From Ruminococcus sp. (GTDB lineage Bacteria > Bacillota > Clostridia > Oscillospirales > Ruminococcaceae), in contig JAETQO010000006.1 of NCBI GenBank assembly GCA_021770655.1, forward strand, positions 1 to 64,000: a stretch of 64,000 nt of DNA, read 5' to 3'. Numbering within the stretch: the first letter of the stretch is position 1; each line of letters opens with the position of its first letter. This document shows, in pieces, positions 20,095 through 34,461 of this stretch. A program made the position numbers and the translations under genes. The notes under the pieces were generated by a model. The model did not search any database. It worked only from the letters and a program-made list of their open reading frames with translations, and was not told the DNA's origin.

Positions 20095-21336
20095 ATGAAA
20101 ACTTATACCCTTGAAGAGATCTACTCATCGGATATGCTGGATTTTCAGAAAGCAAGATACTTAAAGACAGCAAAAGAATTTGAGGCGCTTTACGGAGAAA
20201 AGCCCACAGCTTTCTTTTCCGCTCCCGGCAGAACTGAAGTAGGCGGAAATCATACAGATCACAATTTCGGCTGTGTTCTTGCGGCGGGGGTTTCCCTCGA
20301 CGTTATCGCCGCCGTTGCCCCCGACGCAGAGGAAAATATCATAACTGTAAAATCGGAAGGTTTCCCTATGGACACCGTAAACGCTGACGATAACGAGATC
20401 TATGAGGAACAGAAAAACACATCCGCCTCGCTTATAAGAGGCATGACAGCAGGTTTCATAAAGAACGGTCACAAGGTCGGCGGTTTCAAGGCGTATACCA
20501 CATCAAACGTACTTAAAGGCTCGGGACTTTCCTCCTCTGCCGCGTTCGAGGTACTTATCGGAGCTATTCTCAACGGGCTTTTCAACGGCGGCAAGGTTTC
20601 AGACGTAGAGATCGCTCAGCTTGCACAGTTCGCTGAAAACGTTTATTTCGGAAAGCCTTCGGGACTTATGGATCAGATGGCTTCCTCTGTCGGAAGCTTC
20701 ATCACAATAGATTTTGCGGACGAAAAGAATCCTGTCATAAAATCTGTAAAATTTGACTTTACAAAAAGCGGTCACGCACTCTGCATTGTGGATACAAAGG
20801 GCAATCATGCGGATCTCACTCCCGAATATGCGGCTATTCCTGCCGAAATGAAATCAGTTGCGGCATTTTTCGGCAAAAACGTTCTCAGAGAGATAACCAA
20901 GGAACAGCTTCTTGACAACATCTCCGCTGTTCGTGAAAAATGCAGTGACAGAGCCGTTCTGAGAGCGCTTCACTTCTTTGACGACAACGAAAGAGTTGGT
21001 AAAGAAGCAGATGCGCTGAACAGCGGCAATTTCAGTGAATTTCTCAGGCTCATCAACGAATCGGGCGATTCTTCATTCAGGTATTTGCAGAATATTTTTG
21101 CGTCCTCCGCTCCCGAAGAACAGGGTCTTTCCCTTGCCCTTTACCTTGCAAAGCAGATATTGAACGGCGAGGGCGCTTGCAGAGTTCACGGCGGCGGTTT
21201 TGCCGGCACTATTCAGGCATTCGTTCCGGTACATAAGCTTACGGAGTTCAAAAGCGAAATGGAAAAAGTTTTCGGCGAAGGCTCTTGCTATGTGCTTTCA
21301 ATACGCCCCGTAGGCGGTGCGCAGGTAGTATTGTAA
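20095..21336 (+). CDS. galK: Galactokinase
   Basis: FSAPGRTEVGGNHTDHNFG, LKGSGLSSSAAFEVLIG, VHGGGFAGTIQAFVP. Confidence 0.93.
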   Translation: MKTYTLEEIYSSDMLDFQKARYLKTAKEFEALYGEKPTAFFSAPGRTEVGGNHTDHNFGCVLAAGVSLDVIAAVAPDAEENIITVKSEGFPMDTVNADDNEIYEEQKNTSASLIRGMTAGFIKNGHKVGGFKAYTTSNVLKGSGLSSSAAFEVLIGAILNGLFNGGKVSDVEIAQLAQFAENVYFGKPSGLMDQMASSVGSFITIDFADEKNPVIKSVKFDFTKSGHALCIVDTKGNHADLTPEYAAIPAEMKSVAAFFGKNVLREITKEQLLDNISAVREKCSDRAVLRALHFFDDNERVGKEADALNSGNFSEFLRLINESGDSSFRYLQNIFASSAPEEQGLSLALYLAKQILNGEGACRVHGGGFAGTIQAFVPVHKLTEFKSEMEKVFGEGSCYVLSIRPVGGAQVVL

Positions 21337-21346
21337 GGAGAGGGAT

Positions 21347-21889
21347 ATGTTCAAAGGATTTTCCAAAAAGCAGGTAAAGCTTCAATTTTCCACTTGCGGC
21401 GAGATAATGATAGACAGCCTTCCCTTTGCTTTCGGAGTCGAGAGCATAGGCAAGACTTCCGATAAGGGACTTTGCGTATCCGTTTCCGGCGATGCAGTAG
21501 ACGACGGCAGAGTTACCTTTTCCGATCTCGAATATTATGAAAACCACAGCGGCTCTGTCACTGTAGTGAAACACGGTATAAAGCTTGTCACAAAAAGCGA
21601 CGGTAAGAAAATTTATCAGGCAAAGTTTTCAAGAATACCCATTGCAGAAAAGGACACTTCGTCATTTTTCCATAAGGTCACCGAGGAGGACGTCATTCAG
21701 CGTATCAACTGCGAAATAGCCTTCAAAGTCACTCCTCATTACAGCGGAGATGATACGCCGGAGGTCATGCTTACTGTCTATCCTTATGAAAATCCGTTGA
21801 CCGGCTCGGCAGTGGAATGGATCAAGGTTACATCCGACAAAGACTATTTTCTGCACAAATTTTCAAAGGGAGAGAAAAACCGCAAATGA
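21347..21889 (+). CDS. Hypothetical protein
   Basis: 180 aa ORF directly downstream of galK, overlapping the next start (ATGA). Confidence 0.6.
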   Translation: MFKGFSKKQVKLQFSTCGEIMIDSLPFAFGVESIGKTSDKGLCVSVSGDAVDDGRVTFSDLEYYENHSGSVTVVKHGIKLVTKSDGKKIYQAKFSRIPIAEKDTSSFFHKVTEEDVIQRINCEIAFKVTPHYSGDDTPEVMLTVYPYENPLTGSAVEWIKVTSDKDYFLHKFSKGEKNRK

Positions 21890-22560
21890 GAATGAGAAGA
21901 AAGAAAAACCTTGAAGCAAGGCTTGAAGCCTGCGGGAATTACATAGTCTACCTTGACCGCGACGTGAAGAATTTTCAGGACAAGTCCAACAAGGCGCTTA
22001 TTGATTTTGAAAAGCTGTTCGGCAACAAAAATCCCCTTGCTCTTGAAATAGGCTGCGGAAAAGGTCAATTTGTGAGAGAGATAGCTAAAAGAAACCCCAA
22101 CATAAATTATCTTGCCGTCGAAAAAAGCAGCAATGTTATCGTTGACGCGGCGGATAAGGCTATAGAGGAGGGTATTCCAAATCTGCGCTTTGCAAGGGGC
22201 GACTCAGAATATCTCGACTGCTTTATTCCCGAAAAATCAGTTGAGTGCATATATCTTAATTTCAGCTGTCCATATCCCAAAAACACCTATGCGCGGCACA
22301 GGCTCACATACCGAGGGTTTCTTGAAATTTACAGAAGAATACTGAAATCAGGCGGAGAAATATACCAGAAAACGGACAATATGCACTTTTTTGAGTTTTC
22401 TATCGAAGAATTTTCATCTGCGAACTACGGTTTGAAAAATATTTCTCTTGATCTGCACAACAGTAATTTTGAAGGTAATATCGTCACCGAATACGAACAA
22501 AGATTTTCCGATATGGGTATGCCGATATACAGATTGGAGGCGTTTTTAAAAGATGAATGA
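21886..22560 (+). CDS. trmB: tRNA (guanine-N7-)-methyltransferase
   Basis: LALEIGCGKGQFVREIAKRNPNINYLAVEKSSNV; FSCPYPKNTYARHRLTYRGFLEIYRRILKSGGEIYQKTDN. Start set at the ATGA overlap. Confidence 0.9.
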   Translation: MRMRRKKNLEARLEACGNYIVYLDRDVKNFQDKSNKALIDFEKLFGNKNPLALEIGCGKGQFVREIAKRNPNINYLAVEKSSNVIVDAADKAIEEGIPNLRFARGDSEYLDCFIPEKSVECIYLNFSCPYPKNTYARHRLTYRGFLEIYRRILKSGGEIYQKTDNMHFFEFSIEEFSSANYGLKNISLDLHNSNFEGNIVTEYEQRFSDMGMPIYRLEAFLKDE

Positions 22561-23071
22561 ACATACAACTCCTGTAATACCGGACGAAAAGGAAAGCGAG
22601 TTACAGCAGACCCCAAAACGCAGCAGTTCGTGGTGGTCTGCAAGAAGAAAGCTGAAACTGCTTATCTGGATCATTATTATAATAGTAGTAGCGCTTGGTT
22701 TCTGGCATCAGCATCATGTACGCAGCGATAAATACATAAAGTCCTCATTCGAGAATAATAAGGAAACTTTTCAGGTCGTAGCGGATTACATAAGCTTAAA
22801 TACCATATGTGAAACGCCAACTTTGAAACGTGGAAAACTCTCAATAAGAACGCTTTGCTCCGATGACGCCTGCAAAGATATAAAGCCGCAGTTGGAGGAG
22901 CTGGAAAGAAGAAATATCGCATATATCAGCTGTGACACAACAACCGTTACCTTTTACACCATATACGATTACAATTATGTTTACTATACGCCTCTCAGCT
23001 CACTCTATCCCGTCAGCGAAGATACTTCGCTTGGAAACGGTTGGATGTATGTAAAAATAAGCAAAAGCTGA
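22553..23071 (+). CDS. Hypothetical single-pass membrane protein
   Basis: 172 aa; TM LKLLIWIIIIIVVALGFW; overlaps trmB end. Confidence 0.65.
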   Translation: MNEHTTPVIPDEKESELQQTPKRSSSWWSARRKLKLLIWIIIIIVVALGFWHQHHVRSDKYIKSSFENNKETFQVVADYISLNTICETPTLKRGKLSIRTLCSDDACKDIKPQLEELERRNIAYISCDTTTVTFYTIYDYNYVYYTPLSSLYPVSEDTSLGNGWMYVKISKS

Positions 23072-23142
23072 GAAAACTACAGACAAAAAATTCGACGGTA
23101 TGCTCTTACCGCCGAATACAATCAGATCATAACAACACAAAA

Positions 23143-23169
23143 CCCCGACCTGCATTTTGCAAGTCGGGG
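23143..23169 (-). terminator. Terminator of ilvC
   Basis: Minus strand CCCCGACTTGCAaaaTGCAGGTCGGGG followed by TTTTG. Confidence 0.8.
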
Positions 23170-23204
23170 TAATTTTTATGTACAGAATGTCATCAACAGA
23201 ACAA

Positions 23205-24287
<1,083 letters not shown>

Positions 24288-24302
24288 CTATATAATCTTA
24301 AA

Positions 24303-24800
24303 TTATTTCTTTGCGTTGAACGTTTCCGCGCCCTTTTCTATAGCGATAGTTCCCGTTCTTACCATTTCGATTATTCCATACGGCTCGATGACCTCTTCAA
24401 ATCTGCAAAGATGAGCGTATGTATCACAAAGCTCCAATGTCATTGTAGTAAGCGTTATATCCATTACCTTTGCACCGGTGACATCTGCAATGGTCATTAT
24501 CTCACTGCGCTTATTTGCCGTCGCCGAAACCTTAACGATCATAAGCTCTCTTGCAAGATACTCGTCCCTGCCAAACGTTTTTACCTTTATGACCTCGATA
24601 AGCTTGTTTAGCTGTTTCTCGATCTGCTCGACAGTATGCTCGTCGCCGTCTGCAACTATGGTAATTCTTGAAACCGCCGGGTCGTGTGTCGGACCCACCG
24701 CAAGGCTTTCAATATTGAAGCCTCTTCTTGAAAACAGTCCCGAAATTCTCGAAAGAACGCCGCTGTGGTTCTCCACAAGAACCGAAATCGTATGCTTCAT
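24303..24800 (-). CDS. ilvN: Acetolactate synthase small subunit
   Basis: HTISVLVENHSGVLSRISGLFSRRGFNIESLAVGPT. Confidence 0.94.
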   Translation of the reverse strand: MKHTISVLVENHSGVLSRISGLFSRRGFNIESLAVGPTHDPAVSRITIVADGDEHTVEQIEKQLNKLIEVIKVKTFGRDEYLARELMIVKVSATANKRSEIMTIADVTGAKVMDITLTTMTLELCDTYAHLCRFEEVIEPYGIIEMVRTGTIAIEKGAETFNAKK

Positions 24801-24907
24801 AAGCTAAACCTCCAGGTAGGATAAAAATCCCTACATTTTTTTATTATATCAGTAATTTATTAATATTTCTTGAACTCAATAGCTATATACTGTTAAAGCA
24901 CCGCCGT

Positions 24908-26533
24908 TCAAAGAGTCGGCATATCCTTATCGACAACGACTTCCGCAAGGCATATGCCCTTATGATTGGCAAGCATATCGATCGCCTTATCCATAGACCC
25001 GTCGTCACACGCCCTTACCGCAGGTATTCCGTAAGCCTCAGCCAGCTTGATGAAGTCGGGAGAGCCGTCAAGGAAAACGTTGGTCTGTCTGTCGTGATAA
25101 CCGTTAGTCTGAAGTTCTCTTACCATGCCAAGTCGGTTATTGGTCATAACGACCACCTTAATGTCAACGCCGAACTGCACCGCAGTTGCAAGCTCCATAA
25201 ACGACATCTGGAACGCACCGTCACCGCAGACAGCTACGGTAGGTCTGCTTTCGTCCGCAAGCTTTGCGCCGATCGCCGCAGGAACGGAATAACCCATAGT
25301 ACCCATTCCGCCGGAAGTAAGCAGTCTGCCGCCCTTTCGGAATTTATATCCGTTGCAGGTCCAGATCTGATTTTGTCCGACGTCCGCCACGATATTGGTA
25401 TTATCGGGCATTTTCGCCGCAAGTCTGTCTATGAACACCTTTGGATTTACAGTACCGGCAGGAGCTTCGATCGGCGCTTTCGCACCTTCCAGCCCTTTAA
25501 GATGTTCTATCCAATCATCATGTTTCATAGGTTTTGCAAGCTCAAGCATCTGTCCTAAAACGATCTTTGCGTCGCCCACAAGAGGATAATCCGCGCCGAT
25601 GTTTTTACCGATCTCGGCAGGATCTATATCAATATGTAATATCTTAGTTGTTTTTTCCAGTGCTAACGGAGTTTTGACCGCTCTGTCGCCGACTCTTGCG
25701 CCCACAAGAAAAAGCACATCGCATTCATTGACAGCCTTATTCGCTCTTTTTATACCGTGGGTTCCGATCATTCCGCAGAAAAGCGGATTATCGTTCGGAA
25801 AAACCGATATACCCATCATTGTAGTAATAACAGGTATCTGCATAAGCTCTGCAAGTCTGGTTATCTCCTCCTGAGCGTTGGAGGCAAATACTCCGCCGCC
25901 GATACAGATAAGTGGCTTTTCAGCCGTCTCAAGCGCACCGAGAACTCTTTTTACCTGTAGATAATTTCCCTTTGTCGTAGGCTTATAGCTTCTTATTTCG
26001 CACTTATCGGGATATTCAAAATCTATTTCAGCTTTCTGAACATCCATAGGAATATCTATAAGCACCGGACCCGGTCTGCCCGTTCCTGCAATATAAAACG
26101 CTTCCTTGAAAACTCTTGCCAGATCATCAGGCTCTTTTAACAGATAGCTGTGCTTCACAAAAGGCTCAGCCGCACCGGTTATATCAGCCTCCTGAAAAAC
26201 ATCAGAACCGATCTGGTCGGTATTGACCTGTCCTGTAATACATACGATAGGAACAGAATCGGCATAAGCCGTGGCAATAGCCGTAATAAGGTTTGTTGCG
26301 CCCGGACCGGAAGTAGCAATACATACCGCAGGTTTTCCCGATATTCTCGCATAGCCGTTTGCGGCATGACCTCCGTTTGCCTCCTGTCTCACGAGCACCT
26401 GTCTGATGTCGTTTTCAGCGTCCAGCAGAGCGTCGTAAAATGGGCATATCGCGGCGCCGGGGTAGCCGAAGACGACCTTAACGTTCTCAGCTTTCAAACA
26501 TTCAACCATAGCTTGACTAACGGACATTTTCAT
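24908..26533 (-). CDS. ilvB: Acetolactate synthase large subunit
   Basis: MKMSVSQAMVECLKAENVKVVFGYPGAAI; TPP-binding VCGDGAFQMSFMELATAVQFGVD. Internal Met used since the upstream ATG lies in the -10. Confidence 0.95.
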   Translation of the reverse strand: MKMSVSQAMVECLKAENVKVVFGYPGAAICPFYDALLDAENDIRQVLVRQEANGGHAANGYARISGKPAVCIATSGPGATNLITAIATAYADSVPIVCITGQVNTDQIGSDVFQEADITGAAEPFVKHSYLLKEPDDLARVFKEAFYIAGTGRPGPVLIDIPMDVQKAEIDFEYPDKCEIRSYKPTTKGNYLQVKRVLGALETAEKPLICIGGGVFASNAQEEITRLAELMQIPVITTMMGISVFPNDNPLFCGMIGTHGIKRANKAVNECDVLFLVGARVGDRAVKTPLALEKTTKILHIDIDPAEIGKNIGADYPLVGDAKIVLGQMLELAKPMKHDDWIEHLKGLEGAKAPIEAPAGTVNPKVFIDRLAAKMPDNTNIVADVGQNQIWTCNGYKFRKGGRLLTSGGMGTMGYSVPAAIGAKLADESRPTVAVCGDGAFQMSFMELATAVQFGVDIKVVVMTNNRLGMVRELQTNGYHDRQTNVFLDGSPDFIKLAEAYGIPAVRACDDGSMDKAIDMLANHKGICLAEVVVDKDMPTL

Positions 26534-26558
26534 AACAAGTCGCCTCCATAAAAAAATT

Positions 26559-26618
26559 ATTTCAGTTATGCGAACAAAATCTGAAATTAATTCATTATAC
26601 CACATTTTCAGCCGCTCG
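26559..26618 (-). promoter_or_regulatory. ilvB promoter with short leader hairpin
   Basis: Minus strand TTGACG-N17-TATAAT then ATTTCAG-N15-CTGAAAT followed by AATTTTTTT just before the RBS. Confidence 0.5.
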
Positions 26619-26666
26619 TCAAGTACGAAAATCCCCCTTTGAGAAAAATCAGAGCAAAAAGAAAAA

Positions 26667-26696
26667 CCTGCAAATGCCGTTCATAACATTTGCAGG
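26667..26696 (-). terminator. Terminator of pncB
   Basis: CCTGCAAATG..CATTTGCAGG then TTTTTCTTTTT on the minus strand. Confidence 0.8.
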
Positions 26697-26715
26697 GATC
26701 TTAAGAACTAAACTA

Positions 26716-28158
26716 TTACTTGTTATTTTGTGAAAGCAGATAATTTTTTACATTCCAGAGCTTTTGCGAAAGATCCACATAATAAGTATGCGGATTTTCA
26801 AATCTGGTTATCTCGTCCCAAAGCGTTTCTATCTCGCTCTGAGCATAGCTTACTGTCTCATCATAGGCAGGCTTGTGATATACGCACTTTCCGTCCTTGA
26901 ATATCTGCACCTGAAGTTCCCTCACCGTAAAGTCTTTTATCTCTTTTTTCTTCCATGTATACTGCGGATCAAAAAGAGTAAGCGGACGGCTCTCGTCTAT
27001 CTTTTCATCGTAAACGCAAAGCAGGTCTGCGACCGCCTTGCGGTTTTCCTTGTCGTAAATGCGATATATCTTCTTGAAATGCGGCGTAGTGATCTTCGCC
27101 ACATTTTCGGAAATTTTTATTTTGGGGATTATCTCTCCCTTTTCATTTTCCACTGCCGCAAGCTTATAAACTCCGCCGAACACCGGCTCGCTCTTGGCTG
27201 TTATAAGACGCTCGCCGACTCCGAAAAGATCCACCTTTGCACCCTGATATATCATATCCCTTATAAGATATTCGTCCAAAGCGTTTGACGCACAGATCTT
27301 GCAGTCCGGATAGCCTGCGTCGTCAAGCATTTTCCTTGCCTTTTTTGACAGATAAGTTATATCGCCCGAGTCGATCCTTATGCCCACAGGACGACAGCCT
27401 CTTGGTTTCAGTACCTCGTCAAAAGCTTTTATCGCATTAGGCACTCCGCTTTTCAGCACATTGTAGGTATCTACCAATAACACCGCTCCGTCGGGATAAC
27501 ACTCGCAGTAGATTTTGAAAGCCTCATACTCATCGTCAAACATCTGCACCCACGAATGAGCCATCGTTCCGGTTGCTTTGAATCCGTAAAGCTGATCCGT
27601 GATCGTACAGGCTGTTCCCGAACAGCCGCCGATACCCGCCGCTCTTGCGCCGAGTATCGCCGCATCAGCCCCGTGAGCTCGCCTTGAACCAAATTCGGAC
27701 ACCGCTCTTCCTTGAGCAGCCCTAACGATGCGGTTAGCCTTTGTTGCGATAAGCGTCTGATGATTTATGCAGAGCAAGAGGTAGGTTTCAACAAGCTGGG
27801 CCTCTATCGCAGGAGCTCTTACAGTTATTATCGGCTCGTTCGGGAAAACCACCGTACCCTCCGGCACAGCAAAAATATCTCCGGAAAAATGAAAGGTCTT
27901 AAGATAATCAAGAAAGCTTTTATCAAAAATGTTCTTTGAACGCAGAAACTCAATATCCTCATCATCGAAATGCAGATTTTCAATGTAGTCTATGACCTGT
28001 TCAAGACCACAGGCAATTGCAAAACCTCCTCCGTCGGGTATCTGCCTGAAAAACAGATCGAAATATGAAATTCTGTCCTTCATTCCGCTTACGAAATAAC
28101 CGTTTCCCATAGTCAACTCATAAAAGTCGCAAAGCATTGTGTAATTAAACTTATCCAT
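26716..28158 (-). CDS. pncB: Nicotinate phosphoribosyltransferase
   Basis: MDKFNYTMLCDFYELTMGNGYF; VSEFGSRRAHGADAAILGARAAGIGGCSGTA; GIRIDSGDITYLSKKAR. Confidence 0.94.
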   Translation of the reverse strand: MDKFNYTMLCDFYELTMGNGYFVSGMKDRISYFDLFFRQIPDGGGFAIACGLEQVIDYIENLHFDDEDIEFLRSKNIFDKSFLDYLKTFHFSGDIFAVPEGTVVFPNEPIITVRAPAIEAQLVETYLLLCINHQTLIATKANRIVRAAQGRAVSEFGSRRAHGADAAILGARAAGIGGCSGTACTITDQLYGFKATGTMAHSWVQMFDDEYEAFKIYCECYPDGAVLLVDTYNVLKSGVPNAIKAFDEVLKPRGCRPVGIRIDSGDITYLSKKARKMLDDAGYPDCKICASNALDEYLIRDMIYQGAKVDLFGVGERLITAKSEPVFGGVYKLAAVENEKGEIIPKIKISENVAKITTPHFKKIYRIYDKENRKAVADLLCVYDEKIDESRPLTLFDPQYTWKKKEIKDFTVRELQVQIFKDGKCVYHKPAYDETVSYAQSEIETLWDEITRFENPHTYYVDLSQKLWNVKNYLLSQNNK

Positions 28159-28181
28159 ATTCTTATCTCCTTATAAAAATG

Positions 28182-28204
28182 CAGGGAACAAAGTCCCCTG
28201 CAAA
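28182..28204 (-). terminator. Terminator of Na/Pi transporter gene
   Basis: TGCAGGGGACtttGTTCCCTGCA then TTTTTAT. Confidence 0.75.
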
Positions 28205-28205
28205 A

Positions 28206-29984
28206 TCACAGTGCATATCTTGCTGAATATTCAGCTATCTTTTCCTCATAATAATCCGGTCCGTTCTTGTGCAGTTTGTCAAGATATTCGTGCTTTTTAA
28301 GGCTGGTATACTGAGGCTGGTTAGCGATAAGATAAACCGCAATATTAGAGCAGTGGTCGGATATTCTTTCCACATTGGTGAGGATATCCAGGAAATTTAC
28401 TCCCACCTCAATATTGCAAAGTCCGTTCTTTGCACGGTCGATATGAACAGCCTTCAGCTCCTCCACAAGTCTGTCAACTACTTCCTCCAGAGGCTCAATT
28501 TGCGTAAGTACTTCCATGCTTCCTGTTTTCGTAGCCTCGATAGCCAGTCTGATTATCTCCTTGATAGCGTTGCAGACAACGTCAAGCTCATGCTTAGCCT
28601 GATCGGAAAATTCCGCTTCCGTTTCATAAAGCACATCGGCAGTTTCGTAAATATTAATAGTATAGTCGCCGATTCTTTCATACTCGGAGATAAGATGAAA
28701 AAGCGTCGTTACTGTTCTGGATTCGTCTTCGTTGAGCCCGCAGTCGTTAAGCTTTATAAGATAGGAGCCTACCCTGTCCTCTAGCCTGTCGATAAGCTCT
28801 TCCCTTTCCTTTATCTTATCGATCGCTTTCAGATCGTACTTATCAAAAAGCTCCCTTACAAAAACAAAATTCTTATGCGCCAGTACGCCCATCTGCACTA
28901 CAGCCTCTGTTGCCTGAGCGATTGCAACGTTTGGAGTAACAAGAAATCTGTCGTCGAGAAGATCCTCTTTTGTAAAGGAATCATCGTCATCGGTATTTTT
29001 CTTGTCTCTTATTGTGATCTCAGCAAGCTTTTCAAGAACGGTATAGAACGGCAAGAAGAAAATGGTTATAGCCACATTGAAAATCGTATGGAAATTTGCA
29101 ATACTTCCGGTATCGAAATTACTGTTCCAGAAAGACAGTCCTATGGTATATTGCAGGATATAAACCACAATAAGGAATACTATCGTACCTATAAGATTAA
29201 AGTAAAAATGTATCATTGCCGATCTTTTTGCATTTTTGGAAGCGCCGATGCTGGAAATAAGCGGAGTAGCGCAGGTTCCGATATTCGTACCCATAATTAT
29301 AGGGAACGCCGCCGCAAAGGTTATTGCGCCGGATGTGGAAAGCGCCTGCAAAATTCCGATAGAAGCTGCCGATGACTGGATTATCGCTGTAAAAATAGCG
29401 CCTACAAGCACACCCAAAACGGGATTTTTAAGTGCGGCAAAAATTTGCTCAAACTGAGGCATATCCGCCAGCGGAGCGATTTTCTCCTGCATTAAAATCA
29501 TTCCCGTAAAAAGTATTCCTATACCCATCATAATTTCGCCGACGGTTTTTGTCTTATTTTTCTTACCCGTCATAATAATTATAAGACCTATAACTATAAG
29601 TATTGAGGAAAAATTTGACGGCTTGCAAAGCTGTAACAGAAACGGTCCTCCGCTTTCGCCCTCAAGATTTGTAAGACGCAATATCTGCGTGGTCATAGTC
29701 GTGCCGATATTTGCGCCCATGATTATTCCTACTGCGCCTTTAAGCTTAAGCAGACCCGCATTTACAAGACCTACCACGATTACTGTAGTCGCGGAAGATG
29801 ACTGAACTGCCGCCGTCACCAATGCTCCGAAAAGTATTCCTGAAAATACGTTGCCGGTCATCTTTGCCAGCACCTTTTCCATAAGTCCTCCGGAAGCCTT
29901 TTCAAGTCCCGAACTCAGAATTGTCATTCCGTACAAGAACAGACCCAGACCGCCTGCCATCCCCACTAAATTAAATATGCTCAA
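28206..29984 (-). CDS. Na+/phosphate cotransporter with C-terminal PhoU-like domain
   Basis: LFLYGMTILSSGLE, VQSSSATTVIVVGLVNAGLL, MGANIGTTMTTQ, repeated IQSSAASIGILQAL; PhoU-like helical C-terminus. Confidence 0.92.
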   Translation of the reverse strand: MSIFNLVGMAGGLGLFLYGMTILSSGLEKASGGLMEKVLAKMTGNVFSGILFGALVTAAVQSSSATTVIVVGLVNAGLLKLKGAVGIIMGANIGTTMTTQILRLTNLEGESGGPFLLQLCKPSNFSSILIVIGLIIIMTGKKNKTKTVGEIMMGIGILFTGMILMQEKIAPLADMPQFEQIFAALKNPVLGVLVGAIFTAIIQSSAASIGILQALSTSGAITFAAAFPIIMGTNIGTCATPLISSIGASKNAKRSAMIHFYFNLIGTIVFLIVVYILQYTIGLSFWNSNFDTGSIANFHTIFNVAITIFFLPFYTVLEKLAEITIRDKKNTDDDDSFTKEDLLDDRFLVTPNVAIAQATEAVVQMGVLAHKNFVFVRELFDKYDLKAIDKIKEREELIDRLEDRVGSYLIKLNDCGLNEDESRTVTTLFHLISEYERIGDYTINIYETADVLYETEAEFSDQAKHELDVVCNAIKEIIRLAIEATKTGSMEVLTQIEPLEEVVDRLVEELKAVHIDRAKNGLCNIEVGVNFLDILTNVERISDHCSNIAVYLIANQPQYTSLKKHEYLDKLHKNGPDYYEEKIAEYSARYAL

Positions 29985-30110
29985 TATACTTCATTCCTTT
30001 TCTTTCATTCAAAACGCTGATACCGCAGCGTCTGTTACTATCCTTACCCAACGGCGTTACGCCGCAAAACAAAATACAGCTTCCCTATTGCCGTACAAAT
30101 AAAACAAGCC

Positions 30111-30141
30111 AAAGCCTCCATAAAATACTATGAGGCTTTGA
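30111..30141 (-). terminator. Terminator of atp operon
   Basis: CAAAGCCTC..GAGGCTTTG followed by GCTTGTTTT on the minus strand. Confidence 0.7.
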
Positions 30142-30151
30142 CTCTGAAAAC

Positions 30152-30553
30152 TTATTTTTTTCCGGCGACCACAAGTCTGTTCATTGCGCGCCGAAGTTTC
30201 TGCTCAGCCCTGTCGAACTCTTTCCGGCTGGCATTTTCCTTGAGCTTCTGCTCGGCCAAGGCCTTTGCTCTTTCGGCTCTCGCCACATCGATCTCGTCCG
30301 CCCATTCGATAGCGGAGGTCACCACCACAACTTCCTGCTGCGAAACCTTCATAAGTCCGCCCGAAATAGCCGCAGTCCTGAACTCGCCGTCAATCATGAT
30401 ACGGAAAGGAGAAGATACAATATTCGCCACATACGGTGAATGACCTGCAAGAATACCTACGTTTCCGGAGGTAGTTTTTGCAACAATCTGTTCTGTACTT
30501 CCGTCAAAAAAGGTTTTCTCCGGAGTAATGATTTTAAGATCAAAAGGTGTCAT
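30152..30553 (-). CDS. atpC: F1 ATPase epsilon subunit
   Basis: KIITPEKTFFDGSTEQIVAKTTSGNVGILAGHSPYVA. Confidence 0.94.
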   Translation of the reverse strand: MTPFDLKIITPEKTFFDGSTEQIVAKTTSGNVGILAGHSPYVANIVSSPFRIMIDGEFRTAAISGGLMKVSQQEVVVVTSAIEWADEIDVARAERAKALAEQKLKENASRKEFDRAEQKLRRAMNRLVVAGKK

Positions 30554-30577
30554 AATATCTCTCCACTGTTACATAGA

Positions 30578-31984
<1,407 letters not shown>

Positions 31985-32011
31985 TTATTTACCACCTTTC
32001 AGTAAAAAGGA

Positions 32012-32875
32012 CTATTTATTTATAGAAGCCGAGCTGATCTCCGTCAGCTCCTGAGTGATCTGAGCCTGTCTTGCTCTGTTATAAAGAAGCGACAGATTAT
32101 CGATCATTTCACCCGCATTGTCCGACGCAGACTCCATAGCGGTTCTTCTGGCCGCCTGTTCCGAGGCGTAGGAATCAACGATAGCTGAATATATCATTCC
32201 GCTGATATACTGAGGTATCATTCCATCAAAAACCTCTTCCGGAGACGGGTCGTAAATTGTGGCGGGATGCTTTCTTCCTCCAAGGTTTTCAAGGTTTTCC
32301 ACCGGCAGTATCTGAAGCTCGCACGGCTCCTGAGTCAGCGCCGAAACGAATGTGGTATACACGAGATCCACCTTGTCGAAATCCCTGTTCCTGAATCTTG
32401 TTATAATATCCTCCGCAATATCCATTACCTGATCGGAGGTAAGTCCCTCCGCTATCTGCGGATATTTATCGGTTAGGTTATAATCTCTCTTTTCAAAATA
32501 CTCCACTGCTTTTTTGCCGATAGCCATTACCCTCAGCTCTCCTCCTGAGGCAAGAATAGCGTCCGCCTTTGCCTGTGCGGTTTTAAGAACATTGGAGTTG
32601 AACCCGCCTGCAAGACCTCTGTCACCGGCAACGACTATAAGCAGAGTGGAATTAAGAAATTTCTTCTTTGTAAAAACGGACGTAAAAGCATAGTCGCAGG
32701 AAATATCGCACATAGTTTTAAAAAGCGTCTCAAAAAACGGCTGAACAGCCACAGCCCTTTCTTTTGCTCTTCTGAGCTTTGAAGCGGCTACAAGCTGCAT
32801 TGCCTTTGTTATCTGCATAGTGCTTTCAACGCTTTTTATACGCCTTTTGACGTCCTTCATATTAGCTGTTGCCAT
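32012..32875 (-). CDS. atpG: F1 ATPase gamma subunit
   Basis: KRRIKSVESTMQITKAMQLVAASKLRRA; RMAMESASDNA-like ARRTAMESASDNAGEMI. Confidence 0.96.
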   Translation of the reverse strand: MATANMKDVKRRIKSVESTMQITKAMQLVAASKLRRAKERAVAVQPFFETLFKTMCDISCDYAFTSVFTKKKFLNSTLLIVVAGDRGLAGGFNSNVLKTAQAKADAILASGGELRVMAIGKKAVEYFEKRDYNLTDKYPQIAEGLTSDQVMDIAEDIITRFRNRDFDKVDLVYTTFVSALTQEPCELQILPVENLENLGGRKHPATIYDPSPEEVFDGMIPQYISGMIYSAIVDSYASEQAARRTAMESASDNAGEMIDNLSLLYNRARQAQITQELTEISSASINK

Positions 32876-32889
32876 AGCCCTAGCGCTCC

Positions 32890-34425
<1,536 letters not shown>

Positions 34426-34461
34426 TTAGTTTTCGGCTCCCGCCGACCGCAGAGCAGCGCC

